Of a stretch of DNA of 5,473 bases, positions 1 through 5,473 are shown piece by piece (positions within the stretch are counted from its first letter, which is position 1; every line of letters begins with the position of its first letter). The notes below the pieces were generated by a model. That model saw only the letters and a list, made by a program, of their open reading frames with translations. It ran no database searches and had not been told where the DNA came from. Position numbers and translations under genes: made by a program. The stretch comes from Moraxellaceae bacterium (GTDB taxonomy: Bacteria; Pseudomonadota; Gammaproteobacteria; Pseudomonadales; Ketobacteraceae), in contig NVVG01000189.1 of NCBI GenBank assembly GCA_002402125.1, forward strand, positions 3,878-9,350, written 5' to 3'.

Positions 1-100
1 TTATTGAAAATGCTTGATTAAACAACCGAACTAAATCATCTGCGTGATGTGGCATTGGGTTATATGATGAATCAGATATGAGGCTTTCCAATGTTGACAT
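1..100 (-). CDS. Possible N-terminus of an EpmC-like elongation factor P hydroxylase, partial (runs off the left edge)
   Basis: A minus-strand frame opens at an ATG at 100..98 and stays open to the window edge, giving 33 codons. A second in-frame ATG lies at 55..53. From that ATG the protein reads MPHHADDLVRLFNQAFSI. This resembles the start of EpmC (YfcM family), which from memory begins with His-His, then D-L-I/V, then LFN and a Phe a few residues later. EpmC hydroxylates the modified lysine of translation factor EF-P in the cytoplasm. Only the first tenth or so of such a protein (about 180 residues) would be visible, and none of its metal ligands. Neither start has a good Shine-Dalgarno sequence. 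The more downstream ATG fits the family's usual N-terminus better. The call rests on a short motif, so a chance frame or another family remains possible. Confidence 0.42.
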   Translation of the reverse strand, partial: MSTLESLISDSSYNPMPHHADDLVRLFNQAFSI

Positions 101-435
101 AAAGTGACTTCAACCAATTTTGTAGATTTGGCATCATATCGATTTCACCTGTGAATTGTAAGCACAGATAGACTAACTTCATTAGTCTAATTTTTGCCCA
201 TGTCTTGCCGATAAGATAGAGTAAGAGAAGTAGAATCTTGCACATCCATTCGATAGCGATGATAGATGGTGTCCTTTCAAGAACCTTCTATACTAAATAT
301 AGTCATTTAGGGTATTGCACACGCGTAACCCTATGATTATCTATCCATGTAGTGCTATTACGCTCTCTATAACCTGAAGCGATTAGTCATAGATATGATA
401 TCAGGCATAGACGGCTCGAGCTAAGAGGGAACACC
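101..435. other. Intergenic spacer between the left-edge frame and the 230-residue gene
   Basis: No convincing gene was found in this 335-bp stretch in any frame. A minus-strand frame ending at 72 could start at an ATG at 245 and encode 57 Leu/Lys-rich residues. It overlaps the left-edge frame and resembles nothing I recognise. The spacer must hold the promoter of the gene starting at 436. The best candidate I see is TTGCAC at 315-320 followed after 17 bp by TATCTA at 338-343, which is only a modest match. The stretch also contains a perfect inverted repeat, listed separately. Confidence 0.5.
169..189. repeat. Perfect 8-bp inverted repeat with 5-nt loop (operator or weak terminator)
   Basis: TAGACTAA at 169-176 is mirrored exactly by TTAGTCTA at 182-189 around the loop CTTCA. 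On the plus strand the repeat is followed by A and then five T (191-195), so it could act as a weak, AT-rich Rho-independent terminator. No plus-strand gene is visible just upstream to need one. The spacing and symmetry also suit an operator for a dimeric regulator in the control region of the flanking genes. The sequence alone does not decide between these. Confidence 0.5.
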
Positions 436-1128
436 ATGAAACCTCAAACGATAGGCGCCGGACACAGTAATGTAGTGGACCTGTTCTCTGGCAAACCAGT
501 GGATGAATTGCACGATCACGTGATACGCATTTCTCCTGAACTGGACGGTCTTGAAATGTTATACACTAACGATACAGCAATAAACAAGCTGTATAGTCTT
601 AAAATCGTTTGCTGGGCCCTAAAGGAATCGGGGGAAACTGTTGGAATGGTTCCTTGGCTAAATAAAATTGTCCCCTGTACCGAAATCAACGACCCCTTAA
701 ACGGCCACTGGGAAGGTTACAGGGACCCTAACTGTAACGACATCTTCTATAGTGTACCCAATCATAAAATCATTGAATTAGAGACTGCCGCTCAATATTA
801 CGATATAGAAAGTGAAGATGAGCAACTGGTCCTACAAGAAATTCCCGATGCTATCGGTACCCACGCAGTATTGACTGACAATGGATTTCGATCGTTTGTA
901 TTAGTCGAGGTTCTTAGCTGGCAGTTAATGGGCAACGGTGAAGTCCATGCCATGCTGGTGGATGAAGAAAGAGTGAAGTCAACACCGGTCCTTCCCGGCG
1001 ATCCCTGCCTCTATTCAGCGCAGAACCATCCTGAATTTCGTTATTTCTTCCAACACCGAATTGCAAACAAAATTAAGGAACAAGATCCTGAAGCATTAGC
1101 AGCGATCTCTATGTTGATAGAAAAGTAA
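436..1128 (+). CDS. Hypothetical protein of 230 residues, unknown function
   Basis: I do not recognise this family. The start is well supported: AAGAGGGA at 423-430 gives a strong ribosome binding site, with GAGG seven bases before the ATG. The protein is acidic and soluble, with no signal peptide and no membrane segment. It is rich in aromatic residues (for example YRDP at 95-98 and FRYFFQHR at 201-208). Four cysteines lie at 59, 81, 100 and 191 and do not form a CxxC pair. The centre has an acidic stretch (IESEDEQ, 124-130). The C-terminus (about 205-230) looks helical. A proper terminator follows 29 bp after the stop, so this is probably a single-gene transcript. It faces tusA tail to tail. 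Coding is likely from its length, start signal and terminator, but no function can be given. Confidence 0.85.
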   Translation: MKPQTIGAGHSNVVDLFSGKPVDELHDHVIRISPELDGLEMLYTNDTAINKLYSLKIVCWALKESGETVGMVPWLNKIVPCTEINDPLNGHWEGYRDPNCNDIFYSVPNHKIIELETAAQYYDIESEDEQLVLQEIPDAIGTHAVLTDNGFRSFVLVEVLSWQLMGNGEVHAMLVDEERVKSTPVLPGDPCLYSAQNHPEFRYFFQHRIANKIKEQDPEALAAISMLIEK

Positions 1129-1156
1129 TTAGGACAATACCAAGTAAGCAACGATT

Positions 1157-1197
1157 AAAGGGAGCTACGCAACAAATGCTTGTCAGCTCCCTTTTTT
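1157..1197 (+). terminator. Rho-independent terminator of the 230-residue gene, overlapping the 3' end of tusA
   Basis: AAAGGGAGCT (1157-1166) pairs with AGCTCCCTTT (1185-1194), and the T-run extends to 1197. The 18-base loop can form an inner stem: ACAA (1172-1175) with TTGT (1180-1183) around ATGC. It lies just after the stop at 1128 and ends that transcript. Read on the minus strand the same hairpin is followed only by TTTAAT, so it may work weakly as the end of the tusA transcript too. The right arm and T-run are also tusA coding sequence. Confidence 0.85.
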
Positions 1198-1419
1198 AAT
1201 AAAATAAATAAACTGGTCATCGACCTCTTCCTGTGAAAGCAGCTCATGCCCCAGGAACGCACAAAACTTAGGAATATCCCGGGTCGTTGACGGGTCGGTG
1301 GCAACCACCTTCAACACCTCACCAACGGCCATATCCCGCACCTTATTGTGCAGCATCATCACTGGCTCGGGGCACAACAAGTTAATAGCATCAAGCAGGT
1401 GGTCTGGGACTAACGCCAT
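1183..1419 (-). CDS. tusA: TusA sulfurtransferase (sulfur carrier for tRNA 2-thiolation)
   Basis: This 78-residue protein belongs to the TusA/SirA family and is close to the usual length of about 80. In E. coli, TusA takes persulfide sulfur from the cysteine desulfurase IscS and passes it via TusBCD and TusE to MnmA, which makes 2-thiouridine at the wobble position of Lys, Glu and Gln tRNAs in the cytoplasm. The signature CPEPVMM begins at the catalytic Cys16, and the second conserved block [12 protein letters not shown] is at 42-53, followed by GHELL. The usual GLRC before the active site reads NLLC here, a mild divergence. GGAA five bases before the ATG supports the start. The gene begins 41 bp after the MFS permease stop on the same strand, so the two are probably cotranscribed. 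Its last five codons and stop lie partly inside the opposing gene's terminator. Confidence 0.95.
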   Translation of the reverse strand: MALVPDHLLDAINLLCPEPVMMLHNKVRDMAVGEVLKVVATDPSTTRDIPKFCAFLGHELLSQEEVDDQFIYFIKKGS

Positions 1420-1460
1420 AATCGTTCCATATCATCGTCAAAAAACGCTGCTATTCTCCC

Positions 1461-2729
1461 CTAAATGCTACTACTTTTCCATGCAATTTGCTGATTTATT
1501 GGCACATCTTTAGCCCAATAATAAACAGGGATTAGTATCACTAACCCCAACCCTGTCGCCACCACAAAATGAACTTGATACCCCCAAAACACCGCAAAGA
1601 AGCCACTCACCATGTGAAACAGGCCTCCGATGGCGGCTTGCAAGCTTGCTTGTACCGTATAGTCAGTTCCCGCAACCGCCGGCCGACAAGCGTCCATCAT
1701 TAAGGCAAATAACGCTACGCTCGACATGCCACCGGTAAAATGCTCCACCACAACAACCATCGCTATATCCGTTATTTCAACGTGTCCAAGTGCTAGCCAT
1801 CCATAACCCAGGAGACTTAAAGCTTGTAATGTTGCAAAAATAACTAACGATCGCACGCGCCCTAATACGGGCACCAACAACCCTCCCACCACTGCGCCAA
1901 CGATAGTCGCGGCCACCCCAACCCCAGCGGAGACCCACCCAATAGTTTCTAAACTGATGCCCATATCCACCAACATGGGTTTAGACATTGCGGAGCCAAA
2001 CGAGTCACCAATCTTGTACACCGACACAACCAACATCCACCGCCACATACCAGGCTGACGCAGAAATCGTTTAAAGATGTCCCAAATATTGGCACTGCCC
2101 GCCTTTCCTCGCATGGGAAAGTCACTTTTTTCCTTAAAAAATATCACTGGAATCGTGGCACACAACAACAGTAATGCCATCAATACAAAGGTGTGACTCC
2201 AGCCAATACGATCCATTAAAAATAACACACCACCACCACCAAAGACCATCCCAACGCGATAGCCTCCGACCTGGATACTATTGCCGATACCTCGCTCTTT
2301 GGGTGATAAGGTCTGTACCGCTAGGCCATCTGTCGCAATATCTTGCGTCGCCGTTGCTAATCCGGCGAGAAACAATAATCCTGCCAGATAATACAACCCT
2401 GACCCAGTAAGTGAACTGGGGTCAATTCGCGATATCAGCAGCATCAAAACAACAAATACACACTGCATTGGCAGGATCCAACTTTTCCTTCTCCCTAATT
2501 TTTGACTTCCAAACTGATCAACATAGGGGGACCATAAAAACTTTAATGCCCAAGGAAAAAACAATAGTGAAATTAACCCAATAACTTCTAGATCCACACC
2601 ATAAGACCGCAATAATGGTGGCAGTGCCTGGCTAAAAAATCCAAATGGCACACCTTGCGAAAGATACAAACAGGAAAGCACGCCCAATTTTGTACTTACA
2701 CTGTACTGATTATATAAAGGGATGTTCAC
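1461..2729 (-). CDS. MFS permease, AmpG/RhtX-like (PAT family)
   Basis: This 422-residue inner-membrane protein has about 12 hydrophobic segments, the usual MFS architecture. The N-terminal block (LYLSQGVPFGFF, 21-32), KFLWSPYVDQFG (63-74), GRRKSW (79-84) and ATQDIATDGLAV (127-138) are typical of the branch that holds AmpG (muropeptide uptake) and RhtX/FptX (siderophore uptake). A further conserved-looking patch is GTDYTVQAS (354-362). The substrate cannot be read from sequence. No murein-recycling or siderophore gene is nearby, so neither role is supported by context. The likely start is GTG at 2729, with GGAA eight bases upstream. An ATG seven bases upstream is out of frame and stops at once. 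tusA follows after 41 bp and probably shares the transcript. The gene is divergent from the decayed ABM gene beyond 2783. Confidence 0.9.
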   Translation of the reverse strand: MNIPLYNQYSVSTKLGVLSCLYLSQGVPFGFFSQALPPLLRSYGVDLEVIGLISLLFFPWALKFLWSPYVDQFGSQKLGRRKSWILPMQCVFVVLMLLISRIDPSSLTGSGLYYLAGLLFLAGLATATQDIATDGLAVQTLSPKERGIGNSIQVGGYRVGMVFGGGGVLFLMDRIGWSHTFVLMALLLLCATIPVIFFKEKSDFPMRGKAGSANIWDIFKRFLRQPGMWRWMLVVSVYKIGDSFGSAMSKPMLVDMGISLETIGWVSAGVGVAATIVGAVVGGLLVPVLGRVRSLVIFATLQALSLLGYGWLALGHVEITDIAMVVVVEHFTGGMSSVALFALMMDACRPAVAGTDYTVQASLQAAIGGLFHMVSGFFAVFWGYQVHFVVATGLGLVILIPVYYWAKDVPINQQIAWKSSSI

Positions 2730-2782
2730 ACCATAGATTCCAATTTCCCGACACTAAACAAGATACTAGCACCAATGGCTAG

Positions 2783-3100
2783 ATAAAAAAGAAAGCTTTT
2801 ATTACACTTATCACTACAACATCAACATAGCAGATGACTAACATTCCAGCATTTAACAAGGTATAAGCAATAATGATCAATGCTCCTGGATATATTTCGG
2901 GGGAGTCATTTTGCGATATATACAAACCCAATCATTACGTCGTTGTAGCAAATTGAAGCAATGAAAATGCATGGGGAAAGTGGTTCCATTCCCTGTACCG
3001 TCAAACATTGCTAGATGCCATCAATCCTTTTTTACTGAACCCAGAACGCTGCACTGTACTATCGGCATGTGCCTATAACAAGCAGGTTAAATCAACTTAA
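2783..3100 (+). pseudogene. Decayed ABM-domain (antibiotic biosynthesis monooxygenase family) gene
   Basis: One plus-strand frame across this apparent spacer reads as a full-length ABM-domain protein (PF03992 type, usually about 95-105 residues) of 106 codons including the stop. The conserved core APGYISGES starts near 2882. After it come a Pro-Asn-His-Tyr-Val-Val-Val strand, then NENAWGKWFHS (the family's W-x(3-8)-AW region) and the C-terminal NPERCTVL. A hydrophobic first strand (AFITLI) lies the expected distance, about 29 residues, before the core. The frame is interrupted by TAG at 2828, TAA at 2864 and TGA at 2954. The TGA sits where the family usually has Trp. The expected start codon position reads ATA. 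No frameshift is needed. ABM proteins are small dimeric ferredoxin-like enzymes or heme- or quinone-related monooxygenases, with function unknown in most cases. The frame ends 3 bp from the rlmM stop, tail to tail. The N-terminal third is less certain than the rest. Confidence 0.8.
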
Positions 3101-3103
3101 ACC

Positions 3104-4219
3104 CTATAATCTGCGAACAAATACCGTGATCTCTTCACGGTCATGATACAGCTGTTTGGCTCGTAACTCATATTGTACGCCAGCAGCCATAAAGTCTGCG
3201 TCAAACCGTTCAAATATACGCTTAACCTCTGGCCATCGTTGCTTCATTGGCAACTTCAGATTAAACACAGCATAACGACACCAACGCTCTAACAACCAGC
3301 GCTGCATTCTATCCGCCACCTTTGAAGGCTGGTCAACTACATCACACACCATCCAATCTACCGGGCGCTTAGGTTTATAGGTAAAAGCATCCTCCCTTAA
3401 GTGCACAACCTGACCACTATCCATAAGTGCCTGATTCATTGGCCCATTGTCAATGGACCAGACCTTCATCCCTTTATTCACCAACTGCCATGTCCAACCA
3501 CCAGGAGCCGCCCCTAAGTCCACCGCAGTTTGACCTAATTTCAAAAAAGACATCCGTTCTTCTGCTGTCATTAACTGTAACCAGGCCTCCTCTAATTTAA
3601 GTGTGGAACGACTTGGTGCTTCTGATGGAAATTTAAGCCGCGGCACGCCCATTTCCCACAACGAGGTATTGCCTTCAATGCTTTGACCAACCAACACATG
3701 AGTTCCTGATAAGAAACACAGGTGGCCCCTTATATCACCCGGCTGTATATGGCTGCCAACGACACTATCAGCATGGCTACCTGTGGTATTACTCATTTTC
3801 TCTTTAGCCGCCAATAACTTCTGCTTACGCAGCACCTGCCTTGCAGGGTTAGAAAACTTTCGACAAAACTTAGAAAGTTGCTTACCCTCATTGGTATCAG
3901 GGTGCTCTAAGACCAATGTTTGCATCGGTTTTAAGGTCGAAAACACCTCAACTATCGGTCCCAAGCGGTCCTGTTCCGATAGATCATCTAACTCGGCATA
4001 TGCGACAAACCACTGCCTCGCAAAGACAAGATCAGCAAAGTTCAGCTGTTTTACCAGGCGCTCCACGGCAGTAGGATCATGGGGATAAAACCTCACCAGC
4101 CCATCACCACTGTTCACCTTGCCATAACCGGTCACCCCAAACGGAAACGACTTATCAGTAATTTCCGCCAAACAATCTTTTTCGAAACCTGCACGACAAA
4201 ACAACACCAAGAAACTCAT
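3104..4219 (-). CDS. rlmM: 23S rRNA 2'-O-ribose methyltransferase RlmM (C2498)
   Basis: RlmM uses S-adenosylmethionine to methylate the 2'-OH of C2498 in the peptidyl transferase loop of 23S rRNA. The chosen start at 4219 gives 371 residues (E. coli about 366) and an N-terminus, MSFLVLFCRAGFEKDCLAEI, that matches the family. The frame could open at 4294, but that would add 25 residues unlike any RlmM. AAGGG lies eight bases before the chosen ATG. The N-terminal THUMP-like part includes FARQWF (66-71) and SKFCRKF. The Rossmann-like catalytic part has the SAM motif DLGAAPGGW (234-242), SRSTLKLEEA (203-212) and NLKLPMK (320-326), with the probable catalytic Lys322. The C-terminus QLYHDREEITVFVRR is typical. 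A Ser/Thr/Gly-rich stretch at about 143-161 looks like a small linker insertion compared with E. coli. It is probably a single-gene transcript, as a terminator separates it from the SCP2 gene upstream. No clear terminator follows it. Confidence 0.96.
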   Translation of the reverse strand: MSFLVLFCRAGFEKDCLAEITDKSFPFGVTGYGKVNSGDGLVRFYPHDPTAVERLVKQLNFADLVFARQWFVAYAELDDLSEQDRLGPIVEVFSTLKPMQTLVLEHPDTNEGKQLSKFCRKFSNPARQVLRKQKLLAAKEKMSNTTGSHADSVVGSHIQPGDIRGHLCFLSGTHVLVGQSIEGNTSLWEMGVPRLKFPSEAPSRSTLKLEEAWLQLMTAEERMSFLKLGQTAVDLGAAPGGWTWQLVNKGMKVWSIDNGPMNQALMDSGQVVHLREDAFTYKPKRPVDWMVCDVVDQPSKVADRMQRWLLERWCRYAVFNLKLPMKQRWPEVKRIFERFDADFMAAGVQYELRAKQLYHDREEITVFVRRL

Positions 4220-4341
4220 CAGAAACGCCCTTATTTCATTTATAGTAGAAGGCACTTTAGGTTGCCCGCACCAGATTGGGTGCAATACTACCAAGCCCTC
4301 CCAACAATATCATCCTACAAACCTCTCAAAAAATAGCAGGC

Positions 4342-4373
4342 AAAAAAAAGCCCGCCATGCGGCGGGCCTTTTT
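4342..4373 (-). terminator. Rho-independent terminator of the SCP2-domain gene
   Basis: GCCCGCC (4350-4356) pairs perfectly with GGCGGGC (4361-4367) around the tetraloop ATGC. Read on the minus strand, the stem is followed by eight T (the A-run 4342-4349), 20 bases after the SCP2 gene's stop codon. On the plus strand it is followed by CTTTTT, so it could also stop transcription from the other side. It insulates rlmM from the SCP2 gene. Confidence 0.93.
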
Positions 4374-4386
4374 GGGATTTGTTCAA

Positions 4387-4779
4387 TTACAATTCAGTAA
4401 TTTCACGAATCTGCTTTTGAAGCGCAATCTGAGGTTCAGATGGCTGTGCAGTTTGCATAGTCATCAATTTACTCATATCCCCTTCAACTTTAATTTGGCC
4501 ACTCATAAAACCCTGCATACCAGCTGACTGGTCGTTTTCAATAAATAGGCGGTGAGCCATTTCAGAGTTAAGAATCATCTTAGTAGGCGCCTCAGCCTTA
4601 AAACCTTTAACAATATTTCCGTTTTCCATACAGGCTTCAACATCGCCCCACTCGGTATCGTTAACCAATACGTTTAGTGTAAGCTCCGCCAACGCAGTAG
4701 GAACATCAAGATCGCCTGCACCAGCAACAAGTTCTTCTACTTTAGTGAACCACTCATCTGACAAAAACTTCAAACTCAT
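4387..4779 (-). CDS. SCP2 sterol-binding domain protein (small lipid-carrier-like)
   Basis: This 130-residue cytoplasmic protein is almost entirely one SCP2 domain (about residues 15-110). The diagnostic part is FMSGQIKVEGDMSKLMTMQ (91-109), the block found near the end of SCP2 domains, preceded by strands such as LTLNVLVND (33-41) and MILNSEMAHRLF (68-79). The domain forms a hydrophobic tunnel that binds sterols, fatty acyl chains or other lipids. Its bacterial stand-alone members have no firm function, and some related proteins (UbiJ) assist ubiquinone synthesis. The C-terminal 20 residues (QIALQKQIREI) look helical. GGAGAAGG at 4783-4790 is a strong ribosome binding site, with GGAG seven bases from the ATG. 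The gene has its own terminator and is divergent from ccoN, so it is probably transcribed alone. Confidence 0.9.
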   Translation of the reverse strand: MSLKFLSDEWFTKVEELVAGAGDLDVPTALAELTLNVLVNDTEWGDVEACMENGNIVKGFKAEAPTKMILNSEMAHRLFIENDQSAGMQGFMSGQIKVEGDMSKLMTMQTAQPSEPQIALQKQIREITEL

Positions 4780-5211
4780 CTACCTTCTCCAAATATTCAT
4801 TATTGACAGCTTCCTATGATAGAAGCCATTTATTAGCACAAGACTCGCATACAGCTTGGACGAATAACACCAAATCTACCCAATGGGAGCTAAGAATTAT
4901 TCTCTATTCCGCTTTTCAAACGACTACACGCTTGCTCAAGACTGGTACCTGTACTCTATTAAATCGGATTACAATTTACAATAGCCTTTTTAGACAGGGC
5001 AATGGTTTTTCCGGCCAACCCAATAAAAACGCAAACCCTTGTTTTTTAAGATGAAACCCCGACAAAAACCCTTCGCACTGCTAAAATACCAACTTTTTCA
5101 AATAAAAATTCGACAAAAACAGCCTATTTTAACTAATTCTTCTGCTCCTAAAGGCATGCCCCACCTATTTAATACCGCCACGCACCATAAATGGGCAAAA
5201 AGCACCCGCTG
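4780..5211. other. Long spacer between the SCP2 gene and the ccoN promoter, no gene recognised
   Basis: This stretch must hold the minus-strand promoter of the SCP2 gene. TATCAT on the minus strand (4816-4821) is a possible -10, but no good -35 precedes it. A plus-strand frame at 4803-5054 begins with TTG, has no ribosome binding site and resembles no known protein. A 19-codon minus-strand frame (5157 to 5098) has a G-rich leader but nothing recognisable. The 10-mer CGACAAAAAC occurs twice (5060-5069 and 5111-5120), 51 bp apart. I found no decayed gene here comparable to the ABM remnant. Confidence 0.5.
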
Positions 5212-5225
5212 ATGACAAAAATCAA
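5212..5225 (+). promoter_or_regulatory. Probable Anr/FNR box controlling ccoN
   Basis: The site reads ATGAC-AAAA-ATCAA. The right half is a perfect FNR half-site. The left half differs from the common TTGAC/TTGAT form at its first base, and from TTGAT also at its last. Its centre (5218.5) lies 41.5 bp before the start site predicted from the TATAAT at 5248-5253. That is the exact class II activator position. FNR/Anr control of cbb3 oxidase genes is well known in gammaproteobacteria. A -35 element is missing, as expected for an activated promoter. Confidence 0.7.
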
Positions 5226-5247
5226 CATTAGCAGGCAGTTTTCCAGG

Positions 5248-5253
5248 TATAAT
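5248..5253 (+). promoter_or_regulatory. -10 element (TATAAT) of the ccoN promoter
   Basis: This is a perfect sigma-70 -10 hexamer. The inferred transcript start is near 5260, leaving an untranslated leader of about 96 bases before the ccoN ATG. No sigma-70 -35 sequence lies 16-18 bp upstream, so the promoter probably depends on the activator box at 5212-5225. Confidence 0.7.
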
Positions 5254-5266
5254 TCCGCTGCCTTAA

Positions 5267-5295
5267 CTTTGCGAGCTCAAAACGCCAATGCAAAG
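5267..5295 (+). repeat. Inverted repeat in the ccoN leader
   Basis: CTTTGC (5267-5272) and GCAAAG (5290-5295) can form a 6-bp stem with a 17-base loop at the very start of the predicted ccoN mRNA. It has no T-run and is not a terminator. It may stabilise the 5' end or be chance. Confidence 0.3.
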
Positions 5296-5355
5296 AATAT
5301 TTCTTCTCTAACTGTTTACCAGAACACCTCTAGAAAATCACTGGAATATCCATCA

Positions 5356-5473
5356 ATGAGTAATAACCACCTCACAATGCCTCAGTATAACTTCACCGCC
5401 GTTAAACAGTTTACGGTGATGACGATAGTTTGGGGGATTTTTGGGATGTTAGTGGGAGTCATCATAGCAGCAC
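5356..5473 (+). CDS. ccoN: Cytochrome c oxidase, cbb3-type, subunit I CcoN (5' end only)
   Basis: The last 118 bases encode the first 39 residues of a protein that runs off the right edge. After a short polar start, the sequence YNFTAVKQFTVMTIVWGIFG (11-30) is the characteristic CcoN N-terminus, with the first membrane helix beginning at about residue 19 and continuing through GMLVGVIIAA. CcoN (about 470-480 residues) is the catalytic subunit of the high-affinity cbb3 oxidase. It carries heme b, heme b3 and CuB and reduces oxygen to water at the end of the respiratory chain in the inner membrane. The His ligands lie beyond the window. The ribosome binding site is weak (GGA ten bases before the ATG). 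A second in-frame ATG at codon 8 has no better one. By family precedent ccoO, ccoQ and ccoP should follow. The Anr/FNR-like promoter upstream fits induction at low oxygen. Confidence 0.92.
   Translation, partial: MSNNHLTMPQYNFTAVKQFTVMTIVWGIFGMLVGVIIAA

Noticed and set aside
72..245. Minus-strand frame of 57 Leu/Lys-rich residues in the left spacer
   Set aside because: It has no recognisable similarity, overlaps the more protein-like left-edge frame and has no clear ribosome binding site. A transposase remnant was considered, but no motif supports it.
4268..4283. GCACC/GGTGC hairpin upstream of rlmM
   Set aside because: It has only five base pairs, no T-run and no link to a known leader element, so chance is the simplest explanation.
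4220..4294. Upstream extension of rlmM to the ATG at 4294
   Set aside because: The extra 25 residues do not resemble RlmM, and the ATG at 4219 has a ribosome binding site and yields the family-typical N-terminus.
3783..4336. Plus-strand frames opposite rlmM
   Set aside because: They are antisense shadows of a confidently identified gene and have no protein-like features.
4803..5054. Plus-strand 83-residue frame upstream of ccoN
   Set aside because: It starts with TTG, has no ribosome binding site, a low-complexity composition and no recognisable family, and lies in a spacer between divergent genes.
5098..5157. Minus-strand 19-codon frame with a G-rich leader
   Set aside because: It is too short to judge, no family is recognised, and the frame continues past its TGA only as unrecognisable sequence.

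Overview
The window reads as chromosome from a gammaproteobacterium, probably a marine or aquatic one related to the Oceanospirillales or pseudomonads. That inference rests on an E. coli-type TusA, an RlmM rRNA methyltransferase, a small SCP2-domain protein and a cbb3 oxidase gene behind an Anr/FNR-like promoter, all in fairly AT-rich DNA. No mobile element, RNA gene or CRISPR array was seen.

Layout from left to right. At the left edge, a minus-strand reading frame leaves the window. Its N-terminus resembles elongation factor P hydroxylase (EpmC), but this is tentative. A spacer of about 335 bp with a perfect 8-bp inverted repeat follows. Next is a plus-strand gene for a 230-residue protein of unknown function, ending in a strong hairpin terminator. 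Facing it are tusA (sulfur carrier for tRNA thiolation) and, upstream of tusA on the same strand, an AmpG/RhtX-like MFS permease. These two probably share a transcript. Between the permease and rlmM lies a decayed plus-strand gene that open-reading-frame prediction misses. It is an antibiotic-biosynthesis-monooxygenase (ABM) domain protein, readable over its full length in one frame but broken by three in-frame stops and lacking a start codon. rlmM (minus strand) makes the 23S rRNA 2'-O-methyltransferase. Upstream of it, past a terminator, is a minus-strand SCP2-domain gene. A spacer of about 575 bp follows, and the window closes with the first 39 codons of ccoN, the catalytic subunit of cbb3 cytochrome c oxidase.

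Functional links are loose. tusA and rlmM both serve translation (tRNA thiolation and rRNA methylation), and the possible EpmC would too. ccoN has an Anr/FNR-like box placed exactly where a class II activator site should be relative to a perfect TATAAT, which points to induction at low oxygen. The main points for a second look are the ABM pseudogene, the ccoN promoter, the tusA stop codon lying inside the opposing gene's terminator, and the inverted repeat near the left edge. I see no evidence of a new multi-gene system.
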